From Streptomyces griseorubiginosus (GTDB lineage Bacteria; Actinomycetota; Actinomycetes; Streptomycetales; Streptomycetaceae), in NCBI RefSeq assembly GCF_017614965.1, contig NZ_WVUG01000004.1:17380-81379 (forward strand): a stretch of 64,000 nucleotides of DNA. The letters run 5' to 3'. A program made the translations under genes and the position numbers. Of the stretch, positions 1-8,495 are shown in pieces (the first letter of the stretch is position 1; each line of letters starts with the position of its first letter). A model generated the notes under the pieces. The model saw only the letters and a list, made by a program, of their open reading frames with translations, did no database searches and was not told where the DNA came from.

Positions 1-15
1 CCAGCAGGCTGTCAG

Positions 16-75
16 GCGGCTGTAAAGAGGGCGGCTGTAAAGAGGACTACTGCAAAGAGGGCGACTGCAAACCGG
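16..75. repeat. four-copy 15-bp tandem repeat
   Basis: Four head-to-tail 15-base units lie at 16-30, 31-45, 46-60 and 61-75. The first two are identical (GCGGCTGTAAAGAGG) and the last two differ at a few positions. The array sits just beyond the terminator hairpin of the TerB-like gene, in a stretch where I assign no gene. A 15-base period leaves all reading frames open, so overlapping open frames here are not evidence of coding. Confidence 0.75.
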
Positions 76-76
76 C

Positions 77-113
77 GGGGCCCGGCCCGGCGGGATGCCG
101 CCGACCGGGCCCC
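77..113 (-). terminator. hairpin terminator after the TerB-like gene
   Basis: GGGGCCCGG (77-85) pairs perfectly with CCGGGCCCC (105-113). Inside it CGGCGG (88-93) pairs with CCGCCG (98-103) around a GATG loop. The compound GC stem lies 13 bases past the stop codon of the leftward gene at 127-582, the usual place for a factor-independent terminator in Streptomyces, where a U-tract is often absent. Confidence 0.7.
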
Positions 114-126
114 TCGCGTGGCCGGA

Positions 127-582
127 TCAGAGGTCGAACTCGTGCGGGGGCAGGTCCAGGGTGAAGCAGGCTTCCCGCACGACGGCCTGCTCGGTCTTGT
201 CGAAGTCGCCGTCGGCGCCACCGATGACGATGCCGATCTGGATGACGGCGCGTGCCTCGGCGGGCTTCTTCTTCGCCTTGGCGATCTCCTGCAGCACGCT
301 GACCTTGCCGAAGGCGAAGTCCGCGGTGAGCTTGTCGAGGTTCTCCTCGAAGCGGCGGCGCAGGTCGTCGGCGGGGAAGTTCTGCAGGACCTCGTTGGTG
401 GCGATCAGCTGGGCCACGCGCTGCCGCTCGGCCGGGTCGATGGTGCCGTCGGCGGCGGCGACCAGGGCGCACATCGCCATGCTGGCGTCGCGGAAGGCGC
501 CGCTCTTCAGGTCGTTCTTCTTCGCCACGAGCTGGGTCTGCATCGTCGACGCGGATTCCTTGATGCGGTCCCACAGGGCCAT
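127..582 (-). CDS. TerB-family tellurite-resistance-like protein
   Basis: A 151-residue soluble protein starting at MALWDRIKES. From about residue 30 it has the acidic, alpha-helical TerB pattern: CALVAAADGTIDPAE, then a helix pair and the repeat-like GGADGDFDKTEQ near residue 125. Each DGxxDxxE segment resembles the metal-binding acidic loops of the TerB/DjlA N-terminal fold. The family is tied to tellurite resistance and stress responses, but most single-copy Streptomyces members have no proven role. An in-frame upstream start exists about 114 bases earlier, but that extra peptide is low complexity and reads through the promoter region, so I use the ATG at 580-582. It stands alone and is followed by a strong hairpin. 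Confidence 0.85.
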   Translation of the reverse strand: MALWDRIKESASTMQTQLVAKKNDLKSGAFRDASMAMCALVAAADGTIDPAERQRVAQLIATNEVLQNFPADDLRRRFEENLDKLTADFAFGKVSVLQEIAKAKKKPAEARAVIQIGIVIGGADGDFDKTEQAVVREACFTLDLPPHEFDL

Positions 583-717
583 GAGAACTCCAGACGTTCG
601 GTGAGGCCCGGTCCGCCCGGTGCCTCTTCGGCTACTACAGCAACGTAGAAACTTACGGCCGGGGGGATAAGTTCCGACCGTTCTCGGAATGTTCACGCGC
701 CCCCCGGACCAGCGCGT

Positions 718-1767
718 TCAGTCCTCCTCCTCGTCGTCTCCCTCGAAGAAGTCCCCGATCTCGTCGACGACTTCGCCCGCCACCATGCCGCCGACGACCC
801 CGACCGCCAGTCCCGCCGCGCCCGCGGCCACCGCCGTGCCGACGCCCGGCCCGGAGCCGTGCCCGTACCCGTCGCCATGACCGTGCCCGTACCCGTCGCC
901 ATGACCGTGTCCGTGTCCGTGTCCGTGTCCGTGTCTGTGTTCGTGGCCGCCGTCATACGCGTCCGCGTGCCCGTACGCCGAGTCCGTGCCGAACGCGGAG
1001 CGGTGGTCGAGCAGTTGGCGGATCCAGCCGTCGACCTCGGCGTTCCAGTCCCGCCCCGGCACCTCGTGACCGACGCTGAAGCGGGTCAGGGCGTCATGTC
1101 CGGCGGAGAGGAACCCACCGCGCTTGTCCGCCTCCAGGACGACCTCCACACCCGAGGGACCGGCCAGGAAGGTCACCTCGATCTCGTTCACCGCGTGCGC
1201 GTACTGCGGCGCGGGAGTCAGCTCGATCTCCTGGTAGAAGGGCAGCAGCTGTCCCGTACCGCCGATGCGGCCGTACTCCAGATCGGCCGACCGGAACCCG
1301 AATCCCAGCTGTCCCAACGCCTCCAGGACCGCCTCCTGCACGGGCAGCGGGCGGACGGTCAGCGGGTCGAGGTCCCCCTTGTCCCTACCCCCGGCCACCG
1401 CCAGCTCGGTGCGCACGCCGAGGACGATGCCCAGCGGCTGGCCGTACAGCTCGCTGATCGGTGTCTCCCACGGCAGCGTGACCGCGAACGGCACACCGCG
1501 CCGTTCCTGCTCGCCGAGCCGGAACCCGCCGCCCACCGTGAACCGCTCGAAGGCGACGAAGCCCTCGCTCTCGCCCTCCTCGTGCTCGGCCTCCACCCGG
1601 GCGACCAGTTCGACGGCGATGTGCTCGATCTCCACGGCCGAGTCACCGCCCTGGAAGTGCACCTGCCCGGACAGCACCCCGCCGGGCACCAGGGCTCCGC
1701 CGTCCAGCACCGTGTCCACCGAGGGGCCGCCCACCCCGAGGGCCCCCAGCAGCCGTTTGAACACCAT
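718..1767 (-). CDS. spo0M: Spo0M-like arrestin-fold sporulation protein with His-rich tail
   Basis: A 349-residue protein. Residues 1-245 match the Spo0M family (arrestin-like beta-sandwich, sporulation control in Bacillus), with the typical start MVFKRLLGALG and the middle block ELTPAPQYAHAVNEIEV. Residues about 272-303 are an extraordinary Gly-His-Gly-His tract interrupted by Asp-Tyr. They are followed by a Gly/Ala hydrophobic stretch (about 310-332) and a very acidic end (FFEGDDEEED). The His tract could bind metal ions, and the hydrophobic tail could touch the membrane; both are inferences. The start is the ATG at 1765-1767; longer in-frame readings would cross the intergenic region. The gene is monocistronic and divergent from the EF-G paralogue. 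Confidence 0.85.
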   Translation of the reverse strand: MVFKRLLGALGVGGPSVDTVLDGGALVPGGVLSGQVHFQGGDSAVEIEHIAVELVARVEAEHEEGESEGFVAFERFTVGGGFRLGEQERRGVPFAVTLPWETPISELYGQPLGIVLGVRTELAVAGGRDKGDLDPLTVRPLPVQEAVLEALGQLGFGFRSADLEYGRIGGTGQLLPFYQEIELTPAPQYAHAVNEIEVTFLAGPSGVEVVLEADKRGGFLSAGHDALTRFSVGHEVPGRDWNAEVDGWIRQLLDHRSAFGTDSAYGHADAYDGGHEHRHGHGHGHGHGHGDGYGHGHGDGYGHGSGPGVGTAVAAGAAGLAVGVVGGMVAGEVVDEIGDFFEGDDEEED

Positions 1768-1986
1768 CCGGACGTCTCTCCTTCGCTCACCGGCCGAACC
1801 GTTCCAACCGTTCGACAGATGAACTCGCCCGCACGGTAAAGAAGTTCCCAAGTCACCCGGACGAGTGATCGCCGTGCTCGGCCACGCGAAAAAACCCGGT
1901 GCCCGGCCGCGTCCCGGTTCCCTACACTCGCCACGCACCGCGCGTCGCAGGGACGCGCATGGACCAGCGACGAGGGGAGACCGGCC

Positions 1987-2103
1987 GTGCAGTACCGCAC
2001 CGCTGTCGTCGTTCCCCGCTCGCGGTTCGAGGTGATCCTGGTGTCCTCGTCCGTCCGGTGCCCGCTGCGCGGCCGGTACCGGATGCCCGTGACGAACGTC
2101 TGA
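1987..2103 (+). CDS. possible small or truncated protein, Nudix-like start
   Basis: A 38-codon frame in the 393-base gap between spo0M and the EF-G paralogue. A GTG start (1987) follows GAGGGGAG, and TACACT about 60 bases upstream could be a -10 element. The peptide (QYRTAVVVPRSRFEVILV ... GRYRMPV) resembles the first two strands of Nudix hydrolases but lacks a Nudix box, so it could be a truncated remnant, a genuine small protein, or chance. The rest of the gap (1768-1986 and 2104-2160) shows only promoter-like AT-richer patches. Confidence 0.3.
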   Translation: MQYRTAVVVPRSRFEVILVSSSVRCPLRGRYRMPVTNV

Positions 2104-2160
2104 CGTTCCGTCCGGGAATCGCGCCGCCCTTTTTCCGGACACCAGAAAGGCCAACGGGCC

Positions 2161-4203
2161 GTGCGCACCGACGTCAACCCTCTCACCGCCGTCCGCAACC
2201 TCGGCATCCTCGCCCACGTCGACGCGGGCAAGACCACCGTGACCGAGCGGATCCTCTACGCCACCGGCACCATCCACCGGCGGGGAGAGGTCCATGACGG
2301 CACCACCGTCACCGATTTCGACCCGCAGGAGCGCGACCGTGGCATCACCATCTTCGCCGCGGCCGTCAGCTGCGGGTGGGACGGCCACCGGATCAACCTG
2401 ATCGACACGCCGGGGCACGTGGACTTCGCCGACGAGGTCGAGCGTTCCCTACGGGTGCTCGACGGGGCGATCGCTGTGTTCGACGCCGTGGCCGGCGTGG
2501 AGCCCCAGAGCGAGTCGGTGTGGCGGCAGGCCGACCGGCACGGTGTGCCGAGGATCGCGTTCGTCAACAAGATGGACCGCGCGGGCGCCGACCTCGACAC
2601 CGCCGTCGCCTCCATCCGGGAACGGCTCCATCCGGCGCCGTTGGTCGTCCAGTTGCCCGTCGGCACCGAGGACGGCTTCACCGGCGTCGTCGACCTGCTG
2701 CGCCTGCGCGCGCTCGTCTGGTCCGACGGCGGCGCCACGGCGGAGGTCGTGCCGGTGCCCGAGGACCTGCGCGAGGAGGCGCTGCGGCGGCGCCGACTGC
2801 TGGAGGAGGCCGTGGCCGAGCTGCACCCCGGGGCTCTGGAGGAGTTCGTCGAGCGGGAGACGCTGTCGGCCGGGACGCTGGCCGGAGCCCTCCGGGACCT
2901 CACCCGCAGCGGTGACGCCGTGGTGGTGCTCTGCGGCTCCGCCTACCGCAACCGAGGCATCGAACCGCTGCTCGACGCCGTCGTGGCGTACCTGCCCTCG
3001 CCGCTGGACGTGCCCGCCGTACGGGGCACGCACGACGGTACGGCGCAGGAGCGCGCGGCCGATCCGCGGGCGCCGTTCGCGGCCCTGGTGTTCAAGGTGA
3101 ACGCCACCCCCACGGGGCGGCTCACCTATCTGCGCGTCTACTCGGGAACGATCGAGAAGGGAGACACCGTGTTGGACGCGGGCACGCGCCGCACCGAGCG
3201 CGTCGGGCGCATCCTGCGCGTCCAGGCCGACCGCCACGCGCGCGTGGACCACGCGGTGGCCGGGGACATCGTCGCCGTGGTCGGGCTGAAGTCGGCCCGC
3301 GCCGGTTCGACGCTGTGCGCCCCGGGCACCCCGCTCGTCCTCGAACCCCCGGGCGTCACCGAGCCGGTGGTCTCGGTGGCCGTCGAGGCACGCAGGTTTA
3401 CGGATGCCGACCGGCTGGCGTCGGCGTTGGCACGGCTGGCCGAGGAGGACCCGTCACTGGTCGTACGGACGGATCCCGAGACCGGTCAGACCGTCCTGTC
3501 CGGCATGGGCGAACTGCACCTGGAGGTCGCGGTGGAGAAGCTCCGGCTGGTGCAGCGTCTGGAGGTCAACGTCGGTCGTCCGAGGGTCAGTCACCGTGAG
3601 ACGGTCGGGCGCGGGGTGTCCGGCTTCGTCCTCCGGCACGTCAAACAGGACGGCGGGGCGGGGCAGTTCGCCCATGTCGTCCTCGATGTCGAGCCGCTCC
3701 AGGACGGGTTCGAGTTCCGGTCGGCGGTCGTCGGCGGACGGGTGCCGCAGGAGTACGTCCGGGCGGTCGAGGCCGGCTGCCGGGACGCCCTCGCGGAAGG
3801 TCCGCTCGGCGGGCATCCGGTGACCGGGCTGCGGGTCACCCTGACCGACGGGGCGACCCATGTGAAGGACTCCTCGGAGACCGCCTTCCGCACGGCGGGC
3901 AGGCTGGGCCTGCGCGAGGCCCTCCGCGCCTGCGCGATGCTCCTGCTGGAGCCGGTCGTCGAGGTAACGGTGACCGTGCCCGAGGACGCCGTCGGCGGTG
4001 TCCTCGGTGACCTCGCCGCACGTCGCGGACGCGTGTCGGGCTCGGCCGCGCGCGGTGGCTCGGCGGTCGTGACGGCGACCGTGCCGCTGGCCGAACTCTT
4101 CGGCTACGCGACGCGGTTGCGCAGCCGGACGCAGGGCCGGGGCACCTTCACGGCACGCCCCACGGGCTACGCCCCGGCCCCGGCCGCGACGCCGGCCCGG
4201 TGA
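2161..4203 (+). CDS. EF-G-like translational GTPase (second EF-G)
   Basis: A 680-residue GTPase with the EF-G domain order. The G domain has AHVDAGKTT (P-loop, about 17-25), ERDRGITI (switch), DTPGHVDF (about 81-88) and NKMD (about 135-138). Domain II follows, then domain III with the GMGELHLEV block (about 450). Domain IV has [16 protein letters not shown] and a tip loop near [11 protein letters not shown], and domain V is C-terminal. It is slightly shorter than housekeeping EF-G (about 700-710), and no str-operon genes (rpsL, rpsG, tuf) lie beside it. It is therefore a paralogue, like S. coelicolor fusB, rather than fusA. It could be an EF-G2 with a stress or recycling role, or relate to ribosomal protection proteins; the domain IV sequence favours EF-G. 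The GTG start follows AAAGG. Confidence 0.85.
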   Translation: MRTDVNPLTAVRNLGILAHVDAGKTTVTERILYATGTIHRRGEVHDGTTVTDFDPQERDRGITIFAAAVSCGWDGHRINLIDTPGHVDFADEVERSLRVLDGAIAVFDAVAGVEPQSESVWRQADRHGVPRIAFVNKMDRAGADLDTAVASIRERLHPAPLVVQLPVGTEDGFTGVVDLLRLRALVWSDGGATAEVVPVPEDLREEALRRRRLLEEAVAELHPGALEEFVERETLSAGTLAGALRDLTRSGDAVVVLCGSAYRNRGIEPLLDAVVAYLPSPLDVPAVRGTHDGTAQERAADPRAPFAALVFKVNATPTGRLTYLRVYSGTIEKGDTVLDAGTRRTERVGRILRVQADRHARVDHAVAGDIVAVVGLKSARAGSTLCAPGTPLVLEPPGVTEPVVSVAVEARRFTDADRLASALARLAEEDPSLVVRTDPETGQTVLSGMGELHLEVAVEKLRLVQRLEVNVGRPRVSHRETVGRGVSGFVLRHVKQDGGAGQFAHVVLDVEPLQDGFEFRSAVVGGRVPQEYVRAVEAGCRDALAEGPLGGHPVTGLRVTLTDGATHVKDSSETAFRTAGRLGLREALRACAMLLLEPVVEVTVTVPEDAVGGVLGDLAARRGRVSGSAARGGSAVVTATVPLAELFGYATRLRSRTQGRGTFTARPTGYAPAPAATPAR

Positions 4204-4210
4204 CCGACAC

Positions 4211-4242
4211 GGCGGCCCCTCCCGTACGCGGGCGGGGCCGCC
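4211..4242. terminator. bidirectional hairpin terminator
   Basis: GGCGGCCCC (4211-4219) and GGGGCCGCC (4234-4242) form a perfect 9-bp stem. It lies in the 45-base gap between two convergent genes, the EF-G paralogue ending at 4203 and the beta-helix protein ending at 4249, so it can serve both. Confidence 0.75.
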
Positions 4243-4248
4243 CCTCGC

Positions 4249-6018
4249 TCACGGGTACGACACCACCGTCGACGGCGTCGTCGAGGTACCGGACGTCGGC
4301 GCGCCCGTGTCGTTGATGACGTGCTCGTACTGGCCGTTGCCGCCCAGCGACACCACCAGCAGGTCGTGGAAGCGCACCCCGGGACGGTTCGGCGCGGCGA
4401 AGCCGCTGTGCTGGACGATCGTCGGGTCGACGTTGTAGTAGCAGTAACTGCCCAGGCCCCAGCCCTCGTGCGCGGTGACGTCGTCGCCGACCTTGTAGGC
4501 GGCGTAGCCCTTCACCGGGCCGTTCTGGATCGCGGCCTGGTTCGGGGCGTCGTACGCCTTCTCGTTCTGGAAGAAGATGGTGCGGCCGCGCTGGCCGTAC
4601 CACTGGACGTCGTACTTGTTGAAGTGCTCGACGAACAGGCCGGTGCACAGCACGTCGTCGCCGTTGACGACGATGCCGTAATCCGCACGGTTGGTGTCCC
4701 AGCCGACGCCGTCGCCGTGGTCGGCGCGCCAGACCCAGGTGTGGTCGACGATGGTGTGGCGGCTGTTGACGACCATGCTGGTGGTGGCCTTGCCGGCGCC
4801 CGCGCCGCCGATGCGGACGAACACGTCCTGGACGGTGGTCGGGTTGGCGGAGTGGTCCCTGGACGCGCCTCGGGGGCCGACTTCCAGCAGCGTCGCGGAG
4901 TTGACCGGGCCCGCGTCGATCAGGAAGCCCGCCAGGCGCACGCCGTCGACGTCGGCGACCCGCAGGGCCGTGACTCCGTTGTCCGGCACGAGAGTCGCGT
5001 AACCCAGGCCCAGGACCACGGTGTTGGCGCGGTTCACCTCGACGGCCCGGTCGAGGTGGTAGATGCCCGGCGTCAGCAGCAGGTGCAGTCCTTGTGCGAG
5101 CGCCTGGTTGAGGGTCGCCGCGGAGACGCCGGGCTTCGCGACGTAGAACTGCGACAACGGCAGCGAGGTGCCGCGCGGAGTGCCGCTGCCCCAGGTGACA
5201 CCGCGGGCGTTGGTGCGTTTGGCCGGCAGGAAGACCCGGAACTGCGAGCCGTCGACGTACAGGAAGGGCTTCTCCCGGGAGACCGGGGTCGTGTCGAGGG
5301 TCGTGTACGGCGGGTTCGGGAAGCTCTGCGCGGGGGCGCCCTCGACGCCCGAGAAGACCATGTTCCAGACGCCGTTGAGCCAGCTGCCGATCGCGCTGTC
5401 CCGGGTGTACCACTGCTGCTGGGAGTACGGCCCGACCTGGCCGTCGACGCGACTGTCGGCGATGTAGCCGCCACTGGCCCAACCGTAGCCCGTGGGCGAG
5501 AGGTTGAGGCCGCCGCGGACGTGCATACGGCGGAAGGGGGCCGCCTGAGCCACGGCCCACCGGTTCGTGCCGTTCGCGGGGACGAGCGCCAGGTTCTCCG
5601 CCGAACGCCAGAAGTTCTGCGTGGCGTTGCCGTTGAACCAGCCGGCGTCGACCGTGACGTCCCCGTTGATGGTGGTGTCGTCGGGGGACAGGCCGAGGCC
5701 GGCGATCGAGGTGTAGAAGCCGAGCTGGGCGTTGAGGCCGTGGTAGGTGCCGGGCTTGAACAGCAGGGCGTAGCGGCCGGTGCCGAACTGCGCCGACTCC
5801 TGCTGCCGGAACACCTCGTCCAGCCTGGACTGGATGCCGGGGGTGGACGGGTCGAAGACCAGGACGTTCGGGCCCAGGTCGCCGCCGCCGGGGAGGAGGC
5901 GCGGCTTCCTGGGCGGCTTGGGGGCGGCCGAGGCGGGTGATGACAGGCCGAGCACGGCGGGGGCGGCGGCGGCAGTGGCGCCGAGGACGGTTCTGCGGCC
6001 GATGGCGGGCAGGGGCAT
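4249..6018 (-). CDS. Tat-exported beta-helix protein, GH55-like (candidate beta-1,3-glucanase)
   Basis: A 589-residue secreted protein. The N-terminus has a twin-arginine signal (GRRTVLG followed by an Ala-rich core and ASAAP). The mature part is built of beta-helix-like repeats with motifs such as FKPGTYHGLNAQLGFYTS, GLGLSPDDTTINGD and NATQNFWRSAENL. These recall Streptomyces proteins often auto-named coagulation factor 5/8 or adenylyl cyclase, and related to the pectate-lyase-3/GH55 fold. Two beta-helix halves (residues about 50-260 and 300-500) fit GH55, exo-beta-1,3-glucanases. No adenylate cyclase motif is visible. The gene sits behind a CebR-like operator and opposite a sugar ABC/GH1 operon, which supports a glucan role. 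CAGGAG precedes the ATG. The exact enzyme class is an inference. Confidence 0.65.
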   Translation of the reverse strand: MPLPAIGRRTVLGATAAAAPAVLGLSSPASAAPKPPRKPRLLPGGGDLGPNVLVFDPSTPGIQSRLDEVFRQQESAQFGTGRYALLFKPGTYHGLNAQLGFYTSIAGLGLSPDDTTINGDVTVDAGWFNGNATQNFWRSAENLALVPANGTNRWAVAQAAPFRRMHVRGGLNLSPTGYGWASGGYIADSRVDGQVGPYSQQQWYTRDSAIGSWLNGVWNMVFSGVEGAPAQSFPNPPYTTLDTTPVSREKPFLYVDGSQFRVFLPAKRTNARGVTWGSGTPRGTSLPLSQFYVAKPGVSAATLNQALAQGLHLLLTPGIYHLDRAVEVNRANTVVLGLGYATLVPDNGVTALRVADVDGVRLAGFLIDAGPVNSATLLEVGPRGASRDHSANPTTVQDVFVRIGGAGAGKATTSMVVNSRHTIVDHTWVWRADHGDGVGWDTNRADYGIVVNGDDVLCTGLFVEHFNKYDVQWYGQRGRTIFFQNEKAYDAPNQAAIQNGPVKGYAAYKVGDDVTAHEGWGLGSYCYYNVDPTIVQHSGFAAPNRPGVRFHDLLVVSLGGNGQYEHVINDTGAPTSGTSTTPSTVVSYP

Positions 6019-6058
6019 GGGGCGGCTCTCCTGTTCAGGAAGTGAACCTGGTGGGGTC

Positions 6059-6072
6059 TGGGAGCGCTCTCT
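6059..6072 (-). promoter_or_regulatory. CebR/LacI-type operator upstream of the beta-helix gene
   Basis: TGGGAGCGCTCTCT matches 12 of 14 bases of the cellulose-utilisation repressor site TGGGAGCGCTCCCA. It sits between the probable promoter (TTGACG at 6106-6111 on the minus strand) and the start codon at 6018, where a LacI-family repressor would block transcription. A related perfect palindrome controls the GH16 gene at 43730. Confidence 0.6.
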
Positions 6073-6082
6073 CGCCGGTGAA

Positions 6083-6111
6083 TGCTTCAACTAGCCGAAC
6101 GACCGCGTCAA
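6083..6111 (-). promoter_or_regulatory. probable promoter of the beta-helix gene
   Basis: On the minus strand TTGACG (6106-6111) is a consensus -35 hexamer. A weaker -10-like element lies about 17-18 bases downstream (around 6082-6088). The arrangement, promoter followed by the 6059 operator, mirrors the GH16 gene at 43.7 kb. Confidence 0.45.
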
Positions 6112-6149
6112 GAGGCGTGACCAGAGTTCCGCAAGCCGTGCCGTACCCC

Positions 6150-6178
6150 TTGACGCGGACATCCCTTGAGGTTTAACT
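6150..6178 (+). promoter_or_regulatory. promoter of the sugar ABC operon
   Basis: TTGACG (6150-6155) and TTAACT (6173-6178) are separated by exactly 17 bases, a good vegetative-type promoter. The -10 overlaps an AT-rich stretch (about 6171-6193, with TTAA at both ends) that stands out in this GC-rich DNA. That stretch could be the binding site of a ROK or LacI type regulator, which I cannot prove. Confidence 0.6.
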
Positions 6179-6229
6179 CACGTCCTAAATTAAGCCATGA
6201 GTGCATTCCCTGAAGGGACACCGGGAACC

Positions 6230-7546
6230 ATGCGCAGCATCCGAGCCGCGGCCGTAGGCGCCGTCACCATGTCACTCGCCCTTGCCGCCTCGGCCTGCGG
6301 AGGCGGTTCGTCCAGCGGCGGAGGGTCGAACGACTCCCCGAAGACGCTCACGTACTGGGCCTCCAACCAGGGCGCGAGCATCGCCGTCGACAAGAAGGTC
6401 CTGCAGCCCGAACTCGACAAGTTCCAGAAGCAGACCGGGATCAAGGTGAAGCTGGAGGTCGTGCCCTGGTCCGACCTGCTGAACCGGATCCTCACCGCGA
6501 CCACCTCCGGCCAGGGCCCCGACGTCCTGAACATCGGCAACACCTGGAGCGCCTCCCTGCAGGCCACCGGCGCGCTGCTGCCCTGGGACGCCAAGAACTT
6601 CGCGAAGATCGGCGGCAGGGACCGCTTCGTCGACTCGGCCCTCGGCTCCACGGGCGCCGAGGGCAAGGACCCGGCCGCCGTACCGCTGTACTCGATGGCC
6701 TACGCCCTCTACTACAACAAGCAGATCTTCGCCGACGCCGGCATATCCAAGCCCCCGGCCACCTGGGCGGAACTGGTCGCGGACGGCAAGAAGATCCAGG
6801 CCAAGGGCAAGTCCGCGCTGGGCGCGGAGGGTTCGAACCTGTCGGAGAACATCCACCACGTCTTCGTCTTCGCCAAGCAGCACGGCGCGGACTTCTTCAC
6901 CGCCGACGGCAAGGCCGACTTCACGAACGACGGCGTGGTCACGGCGGTCAAGCAGTACGTCGACCTGATGGCCAAGGACAAGGTCATCCCGACCGGCGAC
7001 GCCGAGTACGCGCAGAACCAGTCCGTCAGCGACTTCGCCAAGGGCAAGCAGGCCATGCTGCTGTGGCAGTCCGCCGCCGCCAACCTCAAGTCCCAGGGCA
7101 TGGACGCGAGCGCGTACGGCATCGCACCCGTCCCCGTGCAGTCCGGCACCCCGGGCACCGGGACCCAGGTCAACTCGATGGTGGCGGGCATCAACCTGGC
7201 CGTCTTCAAGAACAGCCACAACCTCGACGGCGCCACGAAGTTCGTGAAGTTCATGACCAGCGACGAGGAACAGAAGATCCTCAACACCGCCTACAGCTCC
7301 ATCCCGCCGGTGAAGGCCGCGCAGGAGGACGCCACCTTCAACTCCCCGTCGAACGCGGTGCTGAAGGACACCCTCGCCAAGAGCGCCGCGGCGCTGCCGC
7401 AGGTGGCCGACGAGTCGCAGTTCGAGACCGCGGTCGGTACGGCGGTCAAGGACCTGTTCGCCGACGCGGCGGCCGGACGCGCGATCACCACCGACTCGGT
7501 GAAGTCCGCGCTGGAGAAGGCCCAGCAGCAGATGCCGGCGAAGTGA
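6230..7546 (+). CDS. sugar ABC transporter substrate-binding lipoprotein
   Basis: A 438-residue extracellular binding protein of the MalE-like family 1 of solute-binding proteins. Starting at MRSIRAAAVGA it has a 22-residue lipoprotein signal ending in a lipobox (AASAC), then a Ser/Gly linker and TLTYWASNQG, the usual first strand of the family. The in-frame ATG at 6197 lacks a ribosome site and would spoil the signal peptide, while GAAGGGA precedes the ATG at 6230. Two permeases and a GH1 glucosidase follow in one operon, the cebEFG-bglC order, so an oligosaccharide, probably a beta-linked gluco-oligosaccharide, is the likely ligand. No ATPase gene is present; in Streptomyces such importers usually share the ATPase MsiK encoded elsewhere. 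Confidence 0.88.
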   Translation: MRSIRAAAVGAVTMSLALAASACGGGSSSGGGSNDSPKTLTYWASNQGASIAVDKKVLQPELDKFQKQTGIKVKLEVVPWSDLLNRILTATTSGQGPDVLNIGNTWSASLQATGALLPWDAKNFAKIGGRDRFVDSALGSTGAEGKDPAAVPLYSMAYALYYNKQIFADAGISKPPATWAELVADGKKIQAKGKSALGAEGSNLSENIHHVFVFAKQHGADFFTADGKADFTNDGVVTAVKQYVDLMAKDKVIPTGDAEYAQNQSVSDFAKGKQAMLLWQSAAANLKSQGMDASAYGIAPVPVQSGTPGTGTQVNSMVAGINLAVFKNSHNLDGATKFVKFMTSDEEQKILNTAYSSIPPVKAAQEDATFNSPSNAVLKDTLAKSAAALPQVADESQFETAVGTAVKDLFADAAAGRAITTDSVKSALEKAQQQMPAK

Positions 7547-7551
7547 GCCCG

Positions 7552-8495
7552 ATGACCACCACCGCCCTCAAGGAACCGCTGAGGGGGAGTTCCGCCGCGC
7601 CGGGCTCCCGTACCTGCTCCTGCTGCCCGCCCTGGTCCTCGAACTCCTCGTCCACCTGGTGCCGATGGTCATCGGCATCGTGATGAGCTTCAAGGAACTC
7701 ACCCAGTTCTACATCCGCGACTGGGGCACCGCGCCCTGGTCGGGCCTGTCCAACTACCGGGTCTCCGTGGACTTCGACGCCCCGGTCGGCCAGGCCCTGC
7801 TGCACTCCTTCTTCGTCACCGTCGCCTTCACCCTGCTCTCGGTCGGCCTGTGCTGGCTGATCGGCACGGCGGCGGCGGTCTACATGCAGGACACCTTCGC
7901 CGGCCGCGGCCTGCTGCGGGCGCTGTTCCTGGTGCCGTACGCCCTGCCGGTCTACGCGGCCGTCATCACCTGGGTGTTCATGTTCCAGCACGACAACGGC
8001 CTGGTGAACCACGTCCTGCACGACCAGCTGCACCTCACCGGCAAGCCGTCGTTCTGGCTCATCGGCGACAACAGCTTCTACGCGCTGCTGACCGTGTCGG
8101 TGTGGAAGGGCTGGCCGTTCGCCTTCCTCATCGTCATGGCCGGACTGCAGAACATCCCACGCGAGTTGTACGAGGCCGCCGCCCTCGACGGCGCCGGCAT
8201 GTGGCAGCAGATCCGCCGCATCACGCTGCCGTCCCTGCGCCCGGTCAACCAGGTGCTGGTCCTGGTCCTGTTCCTGTGGACGTTCAACGACTTCAACACC
8301 CCCTACGTCCTGTTCGGCAAGTCGGCCCCGGAGGCGGCGGACCTCATCTCCGTGCACATATACCAGGCGTCCTTCGTCACCTGGAACTTCGGCACCGGGT
8401 CCGCCATGTCCGTGCTCCTGCTGCTGTTCCTGCTGGTCGTCACGGGCGTCTACCTGGCGCTCACCTCGCGCGGACGGAGGACAGGCGATGTCTAG
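7552..8495 (+). CDS. sugar ABC permease, first subunit, with apparent frameshift near the start
   Basis: A MalF-type permease. The open frame from 7659 carries five or six membrane segments and the EAA loop (ELYEAAALDGAGMWQQIRRITLP, about 8163-8230) that contacts the ATPase. Its expected N-terminus (FRRAGLPYLLLLPALVLELLVHLVPM, about 7590-7661) is present in the same frame but has no start codon. The sensible start (ATG 7552, 5 bases after the binding-protein stop) is in another frame that ends at 7683. One extra G in the run at 7583-7587 would join them into a normal protein of about 314 residues. This is a true frameshift, a sequencing error in a G-run, or a slippery site. If translation began at 7653/7659, transmembrane helix 1 would be cut. 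Confidence 0.8.

Noticed and set aside
4321..5940. 539-codon plus-strand open frame
   Set aside because: Antisense to the beta-helix protein. No start context or recognisable domain.
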